Source of the DNA: Ignavibacteria bacterium RBG_16_34_14
GTDB taxonomy: Bacteria > Bacteroidota > Ignavibacteria > Ignavibacteriales > Ignavibacteriaceae
NCBI GenBank assembly: GCA_001802865.1
Contig: MHAF01000085.1
Location: 1 to 52,306, forward strand
Direction of reading: 5' to 3'
Length of the DNA: 52,306 nucleotides
A program made the position numbers and the translations under genes. How positions within the stretch are numbered: the first letter of the stretch is position 1; each line of letters opens with the position of its first letter. A model generated the notes under the pieces. The model worked only from the letters and a program-made list of their open reading frames with translations. It made no database searches and was not told the DNA's origin. Of the stretch, positions 28,498 through 38,282 are shown piece after piece.

Positions 28498-29832
28498 TCA
28501 TCTCCACAAAAATGATTTTAACAATTGAACTGAGCTATTTCTTGTTTCTTTAATAAATAATGGAAATATAATTACAGAAAAAAAATAAGATATAAGTGTA
28601 GCTATTGCAGCACCTTTACCTTCCATAATAGGGATTAAATAAAAATTCAAGCCGATGTTTACTATACAAGCACCAATTGTATAATAGTAGCTGTATTTTT
28701 GCAAATTCTCACTTATAAGCCATAACCCTCTGGCAATACCCTGAAACACAAATATTCCAGCCCATATATTTAAAGAAAGAATAGCTCCTGCCCCTGAATA
28801 ATCATTTCCATATAAAAAATTAACTATATAATTGGCCCCTAATGATATTATGATTGCAACTATTATTGCCATCCAGGTTAATCCAGAATATAATTTAGAT
28901 AGCCTTCTGTAATATTGAGCTTCGCTTACTTTTTTAGTTTCTATTAGAATAGGAAAAACAGAATTAACAATTGCTATAGGAATAAAATACCAAACTTCAG
29001 CAAGCCTTACTGCGGCTGAATAAATTCCTACAGAAGTATCACCAAGCATTTCCTTAAGCATTATCTGATCAATTCTCATATAAATCATAATAGCTATGCC
29101 AGATAATATTAAAGGCCAACTGTCCTTTAATAATGATATTGCAATTGTAGTTCTAGCTTTCCATTCAGAAATTTTTTCTTTTTTATAAGTGTAAACAGCA
29201 GCTAAAAAAGACCCACCTAAAATATTTTCAATCAAAATAGCGATTGCAAAATAAACTATTGATGAGTTTGTCAGAATAAATAGAATTCTTAACAATGAAA
29301 CAAAACCAAATGCAGTATTTTTTGCATAAACGGTATATTTTGAATTTAATGAAGATTGAAACCAAAAATCAATTACATCAAAGGACTGGAATATTGTGCC
29401 TGAACCTACTATTAAAATTAAAAGTAAACTTAATGAATCATTTGGTCTAATGATTGTAACTAAAATAATACTTAACAATATCAGAACAATACTTCCGGAT
29501 ATTCTTAAAAAGAAAGCTGTCCCTATAGTCTCATTTTTATTTTGTGGTGCTAAAACGATATTACGTACAGCTATTTGATCTAATCCTAATGTCGAAAGCG
29601 CACTAATTATTGCAACAAATGCTATTGCATAATTTAACAAGCCAAAATCGGAGGGACCTAAGTATCTTGCTATCCAGATAGTTGTCAATACCCCAACACC
29701 AAGCCTAAGTATTCTATCCCCAAATAACCAACCGAAATTTTTAATAATTAATTTTAATTTATTTTTTTCAGAAGGCGCTTTAGGAATGATTTTATCATAA
29801 ACCCAGCCAAAATTATTCTTAATAAAATTCAT
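28498..29832 (-). CDS. Polysaccharide flippase (Wzx-like, MATE/MVF fold)
   Basis: A 444-residue integral membrane protein with about 12–14 helices. The N-terminal FGWLFGDRILRLGVGVLTTIWIARYLGP and later LDQIAVRN are typical of oligosaccharide flippases. It moves an undecaprenyl-linked repeat unit across the inner membrane. Its ATG overlaps the YfhO-like gene stop by one base (TGATG). No Wzy polymerase is clearly recognised nearby; the YfhO-like protein is a different family. Confidence 0.9.
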   Translation of the reverse strand: MNFIKNNFGWVYDKIIPKAPSEKNKLKLIIKNFGWLFGDRILRLGVGVLTTIWIARYLGPSDFGLLNYAIAFVAIISALSTLGLDQIAVRNIVLAPQNKNETIGTAFFLRISGSIVLILLSIILVTIIRPNDSLSLLLILIVGSGTIFQSFDVIDFWFQSSLNSKYTVYAKNTAFGFVSLLRILFILTNSSIVYFAIAILIENILGGSFLAAVYTYKKEKISEWKARTTIAISLLKDSWPLILSGIAIMIYMRIDQIMLKEMLGDTSVGIYSAAVRLAEVWYFIPIAIVNSVFPILIETKKVSEAQYYRRLSKLYSGLTWMAIIVAIIISLGANYIVNFLYGNDYSGAGAILSLNIWAGIFVFQGIARGLWLISENLQKYSYYYTIGACIVNIGLNFYLIPIMEGKGAAIATLISYFFSVIIFPLFIKETRNSSVQLLKSFLWR

Positions 29833-32369
29833 CAGGTTTTTGAATAAGATAATTTTCTTTTATTAAAAAGAATTGTTGTAACAAGTAAAATCAAAATGAC
29901 TGAACTAAGAATAAGAGCAATATATTTCGAGATAAAAAAACTTTCAGGAGCATAAGTAATTTCAATTGTGTGCTTTCCTTTTGGCACAATTAATCCAATA
30001 TATCCATGGTTAACCTGGTACGTCTTGGTTTCGTTTCCATCAATAATTGCTTTCCATCCGGGATGGTATGTATTGCCAAAGAAAAGGAAATTATTCCCTG
30101 ATGCCTTAGCTTCTATCTTTATATAATCTTCTTTGTAATCTAAAATTCTTGAGTAAACAGTTGAATCAAGCGGATCAACATGAATATCTTTATCATAAAT
30201 AAAAGCTTTTTCATTTGGATTCATTGCACTCGATTTAAGAAGATTCAGGAATTCAATATTAGATTTTTTCTCGACACTATTAACAAAAAAAGCTCGCGGC
30301 AGATAATCGTTAAAAAGATATATAAAATTACCTGCTGATGAATCAATTAATGTTAAATAACTTGCAGGGATAAAATTATTTGTAACTATATATTTTACAT
30401 TCAGCATTCTCCACATTGATGTATTTGCAGGACCCACCACATCAATCAGGTCCTGGAAAGCACGGGGTTTTATACCTGAGTAACCATAAAAATCTTCAAC
30501 AAGAAAATATGCATTAAAGTTCGAATTGTACCGCAATGAACCATATGAATTATCCTGCTTAAGATTAAACATTCTGAATGGTTCTTTATCATCCTGTTTT
30601 TTTATTGCAGCTATATAAAATGGCTCCGTAAAAATGTTTTTTATATCGGGATTATCAACATACTTTGCACCCCTTGCATCAATCCGCCAAAGATCTATTA
30701 TTGTTAAAACAATAACAGAAAAAAATAAAAAATCTGCACTCACTTTGTTGGTAACATAAAAATAAGCCAACCAGAAAACTATTGTAGAAAAAGTAAATGC
30801 AAATACTAAATCTGTTTTAAACATATTTTGAGCAATTTCAACAAGATTAATTCCATATTGATTATAGTATTGAATATTCTGGCTTAATTTTCCAGATTCA
30901 GTTAATCTTTCTTTAAAAGAATCAGCCAATGAAGAATTAAACAACAATACAATTATTAATAATCCAGTAAAAATAAAAGCAATATTTCTCAAAATATTAT
31001 TTTGCTTAATATTCTTTTCTCTTCTGAGAGATAGAATTCTCATCAATCCAAAACCTGCAAGAACAGGCATACTTAGTTGAACAAGAACGAGCATCATTGA
31101 GGGTACTCTGAACTTATCAAAATATGGGAAATAATAGAACATTATATCAAAAAGAATGGGGAAGTTCTTTCCAAATGAAATTAGTAATGCTATTCCTGAA
31201 AGAATAGTTAAAAATTGAACAAATGGTTCTCTCCACCTAGTGAAAATTCCATATAGCGCTAAGAAAAAAACAAACGCACCCATATACATTGCAACATCAA
31301 CAAAAGGCATTTGACCAAAGTAAGTATTAACTTCCACAGGCTTGTTGTTCGTTAATGAACTTGTATAAGTTGAATTCCCAAAACCAAAATATGATGGGAC
31401 AATAAAAGTTAAAACTTCTCCAGGCGAAAAAGACCAGTCAGTGTGATATTTATAATATTCCGAACCCGTCTTTTCATCAGCAGGTGTTGTTTTGTCTGTT
31501 ATACTTTCAGATCCTCTTGTTGAATAAGGTGTATATTCATATATCTGGGTGAATTGATCTAACTGTATTGCCATAGCAATTATTGAAGCAAGAATAAATA
31601 CGCCGGCAGATTTTAGTAAATTATTCCGTAACTCATTTTCTTTTTTAATTAAGCTTCTTACAAAGAAATAGATAAAATATACTGCTATTGAAAAAAGAGT
31701 ATAAAAAATTATCTGAACATGGAAACCTTGAATAAACAATTGTAAGGCGATAACGAGGAGAAGAAAATCAAGAAACTTAATTTTGCCCCGCATTCTTATA
31801 AGCATTAAAAAAATAAGCGGATACATGCAAAGTGAGTAAAGTTTAGTGACATGGCCAATGAAAAGAAATACAATGAGTCCCGTACTAAATCCAACAGCAA
31901 TAGCAACAAAAAAACTTACAAGATTATTTTTTGTTAAATACCTCATAAAGAAAAATGAAGTGATAGCGAGAATAATTAAATAATAACCCCACCAAGACAA
32001 ATCCCCGGGATTGGCAAATAAAAGTCTTATTTTATAAAAAGCATAATTTATAACATTAAACCATTGAACCTCGGTTGAAACTGCATAAGCAGGCATCCCG
32101 CAAAATATGTAAGGATTCCACAGTGAAAAACCATCTCTCTCTTTCTCGACATAAGGTTTTAATGCCTCCGTTGATATTATATCTCCCGATTGAAATGTTT
32201 TATTACCGAAATAAAGTGGATTTAGAAAAAGCAGGAAGAGAACAATTATTATTACAATCAGAGCAGGTACCTGGTATTTGGCGGGTATAAAATTATCCAG
32301 CTTGAATTTTGTTAAGAAATTTTCTTGGATAAGTACAGTTGTTTTGATATTTTTTTTAACCTTGCTCAT
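29832..32369 (-). CDS. YfhO-family multi-span membrane protein
   Basis: An 845-residue membrane protein with about 12 helices in residues 30–540, then an extracytoplasmic domain and a last helix (YIALILSSVILILLVTTILF). The C-terminal YHPGWKAIIDG … IGLIVPKGKHTIEITY is the YfhO signature. YfhO proteins are GT-C-like membrane proteins needed for glycosylating teichoic acids in Firmicutes and are common in Bacteroidota glycan loci. A lipid-linked sugar transferase role is inferred. It is coupled to the flippase by a one-base overlap. Confidence 0.85.
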   Translation of the reverse strand: MSKVKKNIKTTVLIQENFLTKFKLDNFIPAKYQVPALIVIIIVLFLLFLNPLYFGNKTFQSGDIISTEALKPYVEKERDGFSLWNPYIFCGMPAYAVSTEVQWFNVINYAFYKIRLLFANPGDLSWWGYYLIILAITSFFFMRYLTKNNLVSFFVAIAVGFSTGLIVFLFIGHVTKLYSLCMYPLIFLMLIRMRGKIKFLDFLLLVIALQLFIQGFHVQIIFYTLFSIAVYFIYFFVRSLIKKENELRNNLLKSAGVFILASIIAMAIQLDQFTQIYEYTPYSTRGSESITDKTTPADEKTGSEYYKYHTDWSFSPGEVLTFIVPSYFGFGNSTYTSSLTNNKPVEVNTYFGQMPFVDVAMYMGAFVFFLALYGIFTRWREPFVQFLTILSGIALLISFGKNFPILFDIMFYYFPYFDKFRVPSMMLVLVQLSMPVLAGFGLMRILSLRREKNIKQNNILRNIAFIFTGLLIIVLLFNSSLADSFKERLTESGKLSQNIQYYNQYGINLVEIAQNMFKTDLVFAFTFSTIVFWLAYFYVTNKVSADFLFFSVIVLTIIDLWRIDARGAKYVDNPDIKNIFTEPFYIAAIKKQDDKEPFRMFNLKQDNSYGSLRYNSNFNAYFLVEDFYGYSGIKPRAFQDLIDVVGPANTSMWRMLNVKYIVTNNFIPASYLTLIDSSAGNFIYLFNDYLPRAFFVNSVEKKSNIEFLNLLKSSAMNPNEKAFIYDKDIHVDPLDSTVYSRILDYKEDYIKIEAKASGNNFLFFGNTYHPGWKAIIDGNETKTYQVNHGYIGLIVPKGKHTIEITYAPESFFISKYIALILSSVILILLVTTILFNKRKLSYSKT

Positions 32370-32393
32370 GTAAATTCCGATTGTTAAACGTTA

Positions 32394-33206
32394 TTAAGAT
32401 TTTTTTGCTATGAATGTTATTCCACTGCCAATTTTATTTTCTAAACTGTAATCCAAAAACATCATTATTAAAGTAAAAGGGAAAGTAATCAAATAATATA
32501 TTGGCAAAACTAAGAAAAATATTTTCGAAATATTAAGAAGAAGCATTGGAAATTTTATTGCAAGCCTCCATCCTTTATCTCCCCAGAAACCATAATTGTA
32601 TTTATAATGGAATTCTCTAAAGCCTGCTGTTGAAAGCTTTTCTTTCAAATCTTTATCCGAATATCCTATTCGTGCATGCTCACCGATAAAGCTTTCCTCA
32701 TCACCTTCATGAACATCGCTTCCACCAAATAGTGATGGTGTGTTTATTAAAAGATATCCTCCCCGTTTTAAAGAATTAAAAAAATTCTTAAAAACCTCAA
32801 TATCATCTTCTACATGCTCCATTACATCAATACAAACAACAAGATTAAATTTTTCTTTATGGTTTATTGATGTAAGATCTTCGATTCCAAAGCTTACATT
32901 ATTTATATTTTTTCTTTTGAAGAACTTTTTGTTGTCTTTAATCCAGTCTTCTTTAACATCAACGGCATAAATTTTATTTGGCTGTAGATTCTTGAACATA
33001 AAGTATGTGTATTGCCCATATCCAGTTCCTGCGTCAAAAATATCAATCTCTTTGGAACCGAAATTCTTTCTTATTCTTTTTAATTCCCTCTTTACATACC
33101 ATGCTCTTAAGAAAAAAAGATTGAGCAGTTTGTAAAAAATAATCCTCAGAAAGGGAAATTTTCTAATAACTATTGCAAAAACATTTTTTACAGGATCGTA
33201 GTACAT
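32394..33206 (-). CDS. Class I SAM methyltransferase with C-terminal membrane segments
   Basis: A 270-residue SAM methyltransferase. Motif I is IFDAGTGYGQY (56–66), followed by YAVDVKEDWI and LVVCIDVMEHVEDD, with GGYLLINTPS as motif VI. The last 70 residues hold hydrophobic stretches (LLNISKIFFLVLPIYYLITF), as in ubiquinone/lipid-sugar methyltransferases that sit at the membrane. It is 24 bases upstream of the YfhO-like gene on the same strand. Confidence 0.82.
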   Translation of the reverse strand: MYYDPVKNVFAIVIRKFPFLRIIFYKLLNLFFLRAWYVKRELKRIRKNFGSKEIDIFDAGTGYGQYTYFMFKNLQPNKIYAVDVKEDWIKDNKKFFKRKNINNVSFGIEDLTSINHKEKFNLVVCIDVMEHVEDDIEVFKNFFNSLKRGGYLLINTPSLFGGSDVHEGDEESFIGEHARIGYSDKDLKEKLSTAGFREFHYKYNYGFWGDKGWRLAIKFPMLLLNISKIFFLVLPIYYLITFPFTLIMMFLDYSLENKIGSGITFIAKKS

Positions 33207-33272
33207 TTTAAGAATGGAATGATAAAAAATGGAAGAGCCTGTAATTGGTCATTTGTCATTTAGTAGTCATTG

Positions 33273-33321
33273 AAGTGTAAGATTTATAATTGATTTTTTC
33301 TTGAACTTGAAACTTACACTT
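33273..33321. repeat. Inverted repeat with long loop
   Basis: AAGTGTAAG (33273–33281) and CTTACACTT (33313–33321) are exact complements with a 31-base loop. It lies between two − strand genes of the glycan cluster. It may be an RNA hairpin, a repeat remnant or a weak terminator; there is no T-tract. Confidence 0.4.
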
Positions 33322-33330
33322 AAACTTGTA

Positions 33331-34419
33331 TTAACCTTTTTCTTTAATTAAATATTCTTTCTCGCTTCTTGTGTGAGCTACAAACATTTCACCCAACAAA
33401 CCAACAGAAAAGAACTGCACACCTACAATAATCAAAAGAATACCAAGGAATAACATAGGTCTGTTACTTAGGTATCCACCGGTAACCCAAAGATATGTTA
33501 GGTATCCGTTTACAACAATACCTGCAAGGAAAGCAAGTGCCCCTAAAAATCCAAACAAATGCATTGGACGTCTTATATAACGGGTTGTGAAAACAACAGT
33601 AATCAGGTCAATAAAACCTTTAAAGAATCTTGATATTCCAAATTTGGTTTTTCCATAGCGGCGTGCATGGTGTTTAATTATAATCTCTGAAATTTTATAA
33701 CCTTGCCAATGTGCCAAAACAGGAATGTAACGGTGTAATTCACCATATACATAAACATTTTCAATTACTTCTTTTTTGTAGGCTTTAAGTCCACAATTAA
33801 AGTCATGTATTTTAATTCCACTAATTATTCTTGTTACAAAATTGAAAAACCTTGAAGAATATTTTTTTATAAATGGATCGCGGCGGATTTTTTTCCAGCC
33901 GGAAACAAGATCAAATCCTTCATTAAGTTTCCTTAAAAGATTTGGTATTTCAGAAGGATCGTCCTGTAAATCAGCATCCATTGTTACTACAACATCCCCG
34001 GTTGATTGTTTAAAACCTATTTGAAGAGCAGCAGATTTTCCATAGTTTTTTCTGAAACTTATGTACCTAAATCTTTTATCTGTTCTCCATATCTCTTTAA
34101 TTACTTTTAACGAATTATCAGTGCTGCCATCATCAATAAAAATAACTTCATAAAGGATATCAAATGGTTTTAAAACTTTCCTGATTTCATTTGCCAGAAG
34201 GTTGAGTGACTCTTCTTCGTTTAAAAGAGGAATAATGATAGAAACCTTGCTGAATTTTAAATTCTCTCTTTTCCATTGTGGCTGCTGGGATGAATACCTT
34301 CTGTTTCTGTTATAGAATCTTCTTCTTTGATTTCCCTTGTATGGTGTAGTGCTTTTTTCTTCCTGTTCACTTTTCTGACTTTCAGAAACCTTCTGCTCCT
34401 GCTTTTCCTGATCTTCCAA
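33331..34419 (-). CDS. Family 2 glycosyltransferase, DPM1/GtrB/ArnC type
   Basis: Membrane-attached family 2 glycosyltransferase making a polyprenyl-phosphate sugar. After a ~55-residue charged, low-complexity N-terminus rich in Gln, Glu and Arg comes the GT-A domain: SIIIPLLNEEESL, FIDDGSTDNS, FRKNYGKSAALQIGF and MDADLQDDP (DxD). Two C-terminal membrane helices (LFGFLGALAFLAGIVVNGYL and PMLFLGILLIIVGVQFF) follow. The start is TTG at 34419: an in-frame TAA precedes it and no ATG follows before the GT domain. It heads the − strand glycan cluster and is divergent from sufB. Confidence 0.88.
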   Translation of the reverse strand: MEDQEKQEQKVSESQKSEQEEKSTTPYKGNQRRRFYNRNRRYSSQQPQWKRENLKFSKVSIIIPLLNEEESLNLLANEIRKVLKPFDILYEVIFIDDGSTDNSLKVIKEIWRTDKRFRYISFRKNYGKSAALQIGFKQSTGDVVVTMDADLQDDPSEIPNLLRKLNEGFDLVSGWKKIRRDPFIKKYSSRFFNFVTRIISGIKIHDFNCGLKAYKKEVIENVYVYGELHRYIPVLAHWQGYKISEIIIKHHARRYGKTKFGISRFFKGFIDLITVVFTTRYIRRPMHLFGFLGALAFLAGIVVNGYLTYLWVTGGYLSNRPMLFLGILLIIVGVQFFSVGLLGEMFVAHTRSEKEYLIKEKG

Positions 34420-34534
34420 TTACTGCCACATCCATTTTAGTGAATAATTAAGTCAAAATTAACTCTATTATATCTGAAAAACAATTTAAACGATCATCTG
34501 ATATCTTGTCATCTTTTTAATCTTTAATTTAATC

Positions 34535-34569
34535 TTGACTTTTTTGTACAGATTCTATAGCTTTGAATC
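34535..34569 (+). promoter_or_regulatory. Likely suf operon promoter and operator
   Basis: TTGACT (34535–34540) and TATAGC (34556–34561), 15 bases apart, form a plausible −35/−10 pair before sufB. GATTC (34551–34555) and GAATC (34565–34569) make an inverted repeat across the −10. A site for the Rrf2 regulator encoded at the end of the operon is possible but unproven. Confidence 0.4.
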
Positions 34570-34601
34570 AGTAAAAATAAAATTTGAGCATTGAAGATAT
34601 A

Positions 34602-36059
34602 ATGAGCACAACTGAAATTGGAACAATAGAACGGATTGCCAATAAGGAATATAAGTACGGATTCGTCACAGAGATAGAATCAGAAAGTCTTCCAAAAGGT
34701 TTGAATGAGGATATTATTGGGCAGCTTTCCGCAATAAAAGGTGAACCTGAATGGATGCTAGATTGGAGATTGAAAGCTTATAAGCATTGGCTGAAAATGA
34801 AGGAACCTCATTGGCCAAATGTTAAATATAACCCCATTAATTACCAGGATTTATCTTACTATTCAGCTCCCAAAAAGAAAAGAGAATTCAGTAGCCTTGA
34901 AGAAGCCAAACAAGTTGATCCGGAATTAATCAGCACTTTTGAAAAGCTGGGAATCTCTCTTGAAGAACAGAAAAGACTTTCCGGTGTTGCTGTTGATGCA
35001 GTGTTTGATAGTGTTTCTGTTGCAACAACATTTAAAGAAACTCTTGCAGAGATGGGGATTATATTCTGTTCAATGAGTGAAGCAATCAGAAATCATTCTG
35101 ATCTTGTAAAGAAATATATCGGAAGCGTTGTCCCATATACAGATAATTTTTTTGCATCTCTTAATTCTGCGGTATTTAGTGATGGTTCCTTTGTTTACAT
35201 TCCTAAAGGTGTGAGATGCCCAATGGAGCTTTCAACTTACTTTAGAATTAATGCTGCCAACACAGGGCAATTTGAACGAACCTTGATTATTGCCGATGAA
35301 GGTTCTTATGTAAGTTATCTTGAAGGTTGTACTGCACCGATGCGTGATGAAAACCAGCTTCACGCTGCAGTTGTTGAGTTGATTGCTCATGATAATGCAC
35401 AGATAAAATATTCTACAATCCAGAACTGGTACGCAGGTGATAAAGATGGTAAAGGTGGTATATATAATTTTGTAACTAAAAGAGGAGCCTGCAGAGGAGT
35501 TAATTCAAAAATATCATGGACACAGGTTGAAACCGGTTCCGCAATTACCTGGAAGTATCCAAGCTGTATTCTTCAGGGAGATAATTCTGTAGGTGAGTTT
35601 TATTCAGTTGCTATGACTAACAACATGCAACAAGCCGATACCGGAACAAAAATGATTCACATTGGAAAGAATACAAAAAGCACAATTATATCAAAAGGAA
35701 TTTCTGCAGGAAAGAGTAATAACAGTTACAGAGGTTTGGTCAAAATTCAAAAGAGAGCTGATGGTTCAAGAAATTTTTCCCAATGTGATTCTCTTTTAAT
35801 TGGAGATAAATGTGGAGCTCACACATTCCCTTACCTTGAAATAAATAATCCTACTGCACAAATTGAGCATGAAGCCACAACTTCAAAAATTGGTGAAGAC
35901 CAGGTATTCTACCTGAAACAGAGAGGTATTTCTGCTGAAGACGCAATTGGATTAATTGTAAACGGTTATTGTAAAGAAGTCTTTAAAGAACTTCCTATGG
36001 AATTCGCAGTTGAAGCAACAAAACTTCTAGGTATTAGTCTTGAAGGAAGTGTGGGATAA
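34602..36059 (+). CDS. sufB: Fe-S cluster scaffold protein SufB
   Basis: SufB is the scaffold subunit of the SufBC2D complex on which Fe-S clusters are built. Family motifs include [48 protein letters not shown] and [20 protein letters not shown] near the middle, plus [10 protein letters not shown] near the C-terminus. I chose ATG 34602 (GAAG 7 bases upstream); the frame also opens at TTG 34584, six codons earlier. It is first in the operon. A palindromic repeat separates it from sufC. Confidence 0.96.
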   Translation: MSTTEIGTIERIANKEYKYGFVTEIESESLPKGLNEDIIGQLSAIKGEPEWMLDWRLKAYKHWLKMKEPHWPNVKYNPINYQDLSYYSAPKKKREFSSLEEAKQVDPELISTFEKLGISLEEQKRLSGVAVDAVFDSVSVATTFKETLAEMGIIFCSMSEAIRNHSDLVKKYIGSVVPYTDNFFASLNSAVFSDGSFVYIPKGVRCPMELSTYFRINAANTGQFERTLIIADEGSYVSYLEGCTAPMRDENQLHAAVVELIAHDNAQIKYSTIQNWYAGDKDGKGGIYNFVTKRGACRGVNSKISWTQVETGSAITWKYPSCILQGDNSVGEFYSVAMTNNMQQADTGTKMIHIGKNTKSTIISKGISAGKSNNSYRGLVKIQKRADGSRNFSQCDSLLIGDKCGAHTFPYLEINNPTAQIEHEATTSKIGEDQVFYLKQRGISAEDAIGLIVNGYCKEVFKELPMEFAVEATKLLGISLEGSVG

Positions 36060-36066
36060 CAATGAT

Positions 36067-36137
36067 GGGTATAAGGTATATGTATATGGTATAAAGGAAT
36101 AAAAGACATATACCTTATACCCTATACCTTTATACCT
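36067..36137. repeat. Palindromic repeat, GGTATAAGG family, copy 2 (inside suf operon)
   Basis: The left arm starts GGGTATAAGGTATATG (36067 on) and the right arm ends CCTATACCTTTATACC (to 36137). The arms are near-complements and would fold into a long hairpin in the sufBCD mRNA. The units match copy 1 at 7170–7247. Confidence 0.7.
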
Positions 36138-36163
36138 ATGAAAACAGAAAGGGAAACTTCGAA

Positions 36164-36928
36164 ATGTTAGAAATAAAAAATTTACACGCCAGCATTGATG
36201 GTAAAAAGATATTAAAAGGTATTAACCTAAAAATCAATACAGGTGAAGTTCATGCTATAATGGGACCAAATGGTTCCGGTAAAAGTACACTTGCACAGAT
36301 TCTTGCGGGTAGAGAAGATTATGAAATTACTAAAGGTGAAATAATTTATGAAGGGAAAAATCTTCTTGAAATGTCTCCTGAGGACAGAGCAAGAGAAGGT
36401 ATCTTTCTCGCTTTTCAATATCCTGTTGAAATTCCAGGCGTAAGCAATACTAATCTTCTTAAAACTGCACTTAATGAAATAAGAAAGTACCGCGGACTTG
36501 AAGAAGTTGATGCAATGGAATTTCTTTCTCTCATAAAAGAAAAAACAAAACTCGTTGAGCTTGACCAGCAGCTTCTTAGCCGATCTGTAAATGAAGGTTT
36601 TTCCGGCGGCGAGAAAAAAAGAAATGAAATTTTTCAGATGGCAGTGCTTGAACCTAAGCTTGCAATACTTGATGAAACTGATTCCGGACTTGATATTGAT
36701 GCATTAAAAATTGTGGCAAAAGGAGTGAATACTATTAAATCAAAAGATAATGCTGTTGTTGTTGTTACTCATTATCAGAGATTATTGAATTATATCATTC
36801 CGGATTTTGTTCATGTTCTTTATCAAGGGCAAATTGTTAAATCAGGAGGAAAAGAGCTGGCATTTGAACTTGAAGAAAAAGGTTACGATTGGGTGAAAGA
36901 AGAAAAAAATGAATTGGTTACTAATTAA
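36164..36928 (+). CDS. sufC: SUF system ATPase SufC
   Basis: ABC-type ATPase that drives the SufBC2D scaffold; it is soluble and not a transporter. Walker A is GPNGSGKST (34–42), the signature is [11 protein letters not shown], and Walker B is [16 protein letters not shown]. The SufC-specific [12 protein letters not shown] and THYQRLL are present. Length 254 is normal. It follows sufB after 104 bases holding the hairpin repeat, which may tune the SufB:SufC ratio. Confidence 0.97.
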   Translation: MLEIKNLHASIDGKKILKGINLKINTGEVHAIMGPNGSGKSTLAQILAGREDYEITKGEIIYEGKNLLEMSPEDRAREGIFLAFQYPVEIPGVSNTNLLKTALNEIRKYRGLEEVDAMEFLSLIKEKTKLVELDQQLLSRSVNEGFSGGEKKRNEIFQMAVLEPKLAILDETDSGLDIDALKIVAKGVNTIKSKDNAVVVVTHYQRLLNYIIPDFVHVLYQGQIVKSGGKELAFELEEKGYDWVKEEKNELVTN

Positions 36929-36950
36929 ATAAACGTGAAGAAAAATTCTG

Positions 36951-38282
36951 ATGAATGATATAAAAGAAATAAAAAATCAATACTTAAAAAGTTATGAGCT
37001 GTTTGAAAATAGCTTAAATGGAGAGAGGTTTTCTTCAATTAATGGTATAAGAAAAGAAGCATTAAGTAAATTTTCAGACCTTAGCTTTCCAACTGTAAAA
37101 GATGAAGAGTGGAAATATACAAGCATCGCTCCCCTCCTCGAGCATAATTTTATTCCAAGTTTTGATAAAAAACATTTAACAAAAAATCAGATTAAAAAAT
37201 TTTTATTTGAAAGTCTTGAGTCAAATGTTGTTGTGGTTATTAACGGACATTTTTCTGAAGAGCTGACAAATATTAATAAAGCACCAGATGGTATTGAAGT
37301 TAGCAGCATTGCTAAAGCTATCTCTTTAAATTCTCCATTGATAGGAAAACATTTTGGGAAATATGCGGATTTTAGTAAACACATCTTTACCTCTCTCAGC
37401 ACAGCATTTACAAAAGATGGGGTATTAATTCATATTCCTGAAAGTAAAATAGTTGATCAGCCAATCCATATTCTTTTCATTACTTCTTCTGAAAATGAAA
37501 AGCTTTTAATTCAGCCGAGAAACCTTTTTGTTGCAGAAAAAAATTCCCAGGTAACTATCATCGAACATTTTGTAAGTATCAATTCGGGTATTTATTTCAC
37601 CAACACTGTTACAGAAATTGTTGTTGGTGAGAATGCTGTTGTTGATCATTTAAGAATACAGGAAGAAAGTAAATCAGCTTTCCATATCGGGAGAATGGAT
37701 ATTGACCAGGAAAGATCAAGCAATTTTTCTTCTCATTTTATATCTCTTGGTGCTTCCCTCACAAGAAATGATTTTAATTCTAAGTTTAATGATGAAGGCG
37801 GTGAATGCAAACTCAATGGTTTATTCCTTACAGAAAATAACCAGTTGTTCGATGTGCACACTTTGATTGATCATGCAAAGCCGCATTGCAACAGCCACGA
37901 ACATTACAAAGGCATTCTCAATCATGCGTCACGGGGAGTTTTCAACGGGAAAGTTATTGTTAGACCTGATGCTCAAAAAACAAATGCTTTCCAGGAGAAC
38001 AATAATATCATTCTTTCTCAGGAAGCTTTGATAAATACAAAACCGCAGCTTGAAATTTTTGCAGATGATGTTAAATGTTCTCATGGCGCCACAATAGGGC
38101 AGCTTAATAAGGATGCATTGTTTTACCTTAAGTCAAGAGGACTTGGTAATGAAGCTGCACGTGCTATTCTTATTCATGCTTTCGCAAGTGATGTTATTCA
38201 ATCTGTAAAAGTAAAGGCTGTGCGAAATTATATTGAAGAAATTTTATCCGGGAAATTCAATCCACCGGAAGAGAGTAAGTGA
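36951..38282 (+). CDS. sufD: SUF scaffold subunit SufD
   Basis: SufD is the SufB paralogue that pairs with SufB and SufC. It shows DEEWKYTSIAPLL near the N-terminus, a β-helix core, and near the C-terminus FADDVKCSHGATIGQL with conserved Cys and His, then SRGLGNEAARAILIHAFA. Length 443 is usual. Its TGA overlaps the sufS ATG by one base (TGATG). Confidence 0.95.
   Translation: MNDIKEIKNQYLKSYELFENSLNGERFSSINGIRKEALSKFSDLSFPTVKDEEWKYTSIAPLLEHNFIPSFDKKHLTKNQIKKFLFESLESNVVVVINGHFSEELTNINKAPDGIEVSSIAKAISLNSPLIGKHFGKYADFSKHIFTSLSTAFTKDGVLIHIPESKIVDQPIHILFITSSENEKLLIQPRNLFVAEKNSQVTIIEHFVSINSGIYFTNTVTEIVVGENAVVDHLRIQEESKSAFHIGRMDIDQERSSNFSSHFISLGASLTRNDFNSKFNDEGGECKLNGLFLTENNQLFDVHTLIDHAKPHCNSHEHYKGILNHASRGVFNGKVIVRPDAQKTNAFQENNNIILSQEALINTKPQLEIFADDVKCSHGATIGQLNKDALFYLKSRGLGNEAARAILIHAFASDVIQSVKVKAVRNYIEEILSGKFNPPEESK

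Noticed and set aside
33207-33330. TCATT and ACTT-type short repeats as a CRISPR or tandem array
   Set aside because: Units are too short, irregular and without spacers of constant length.
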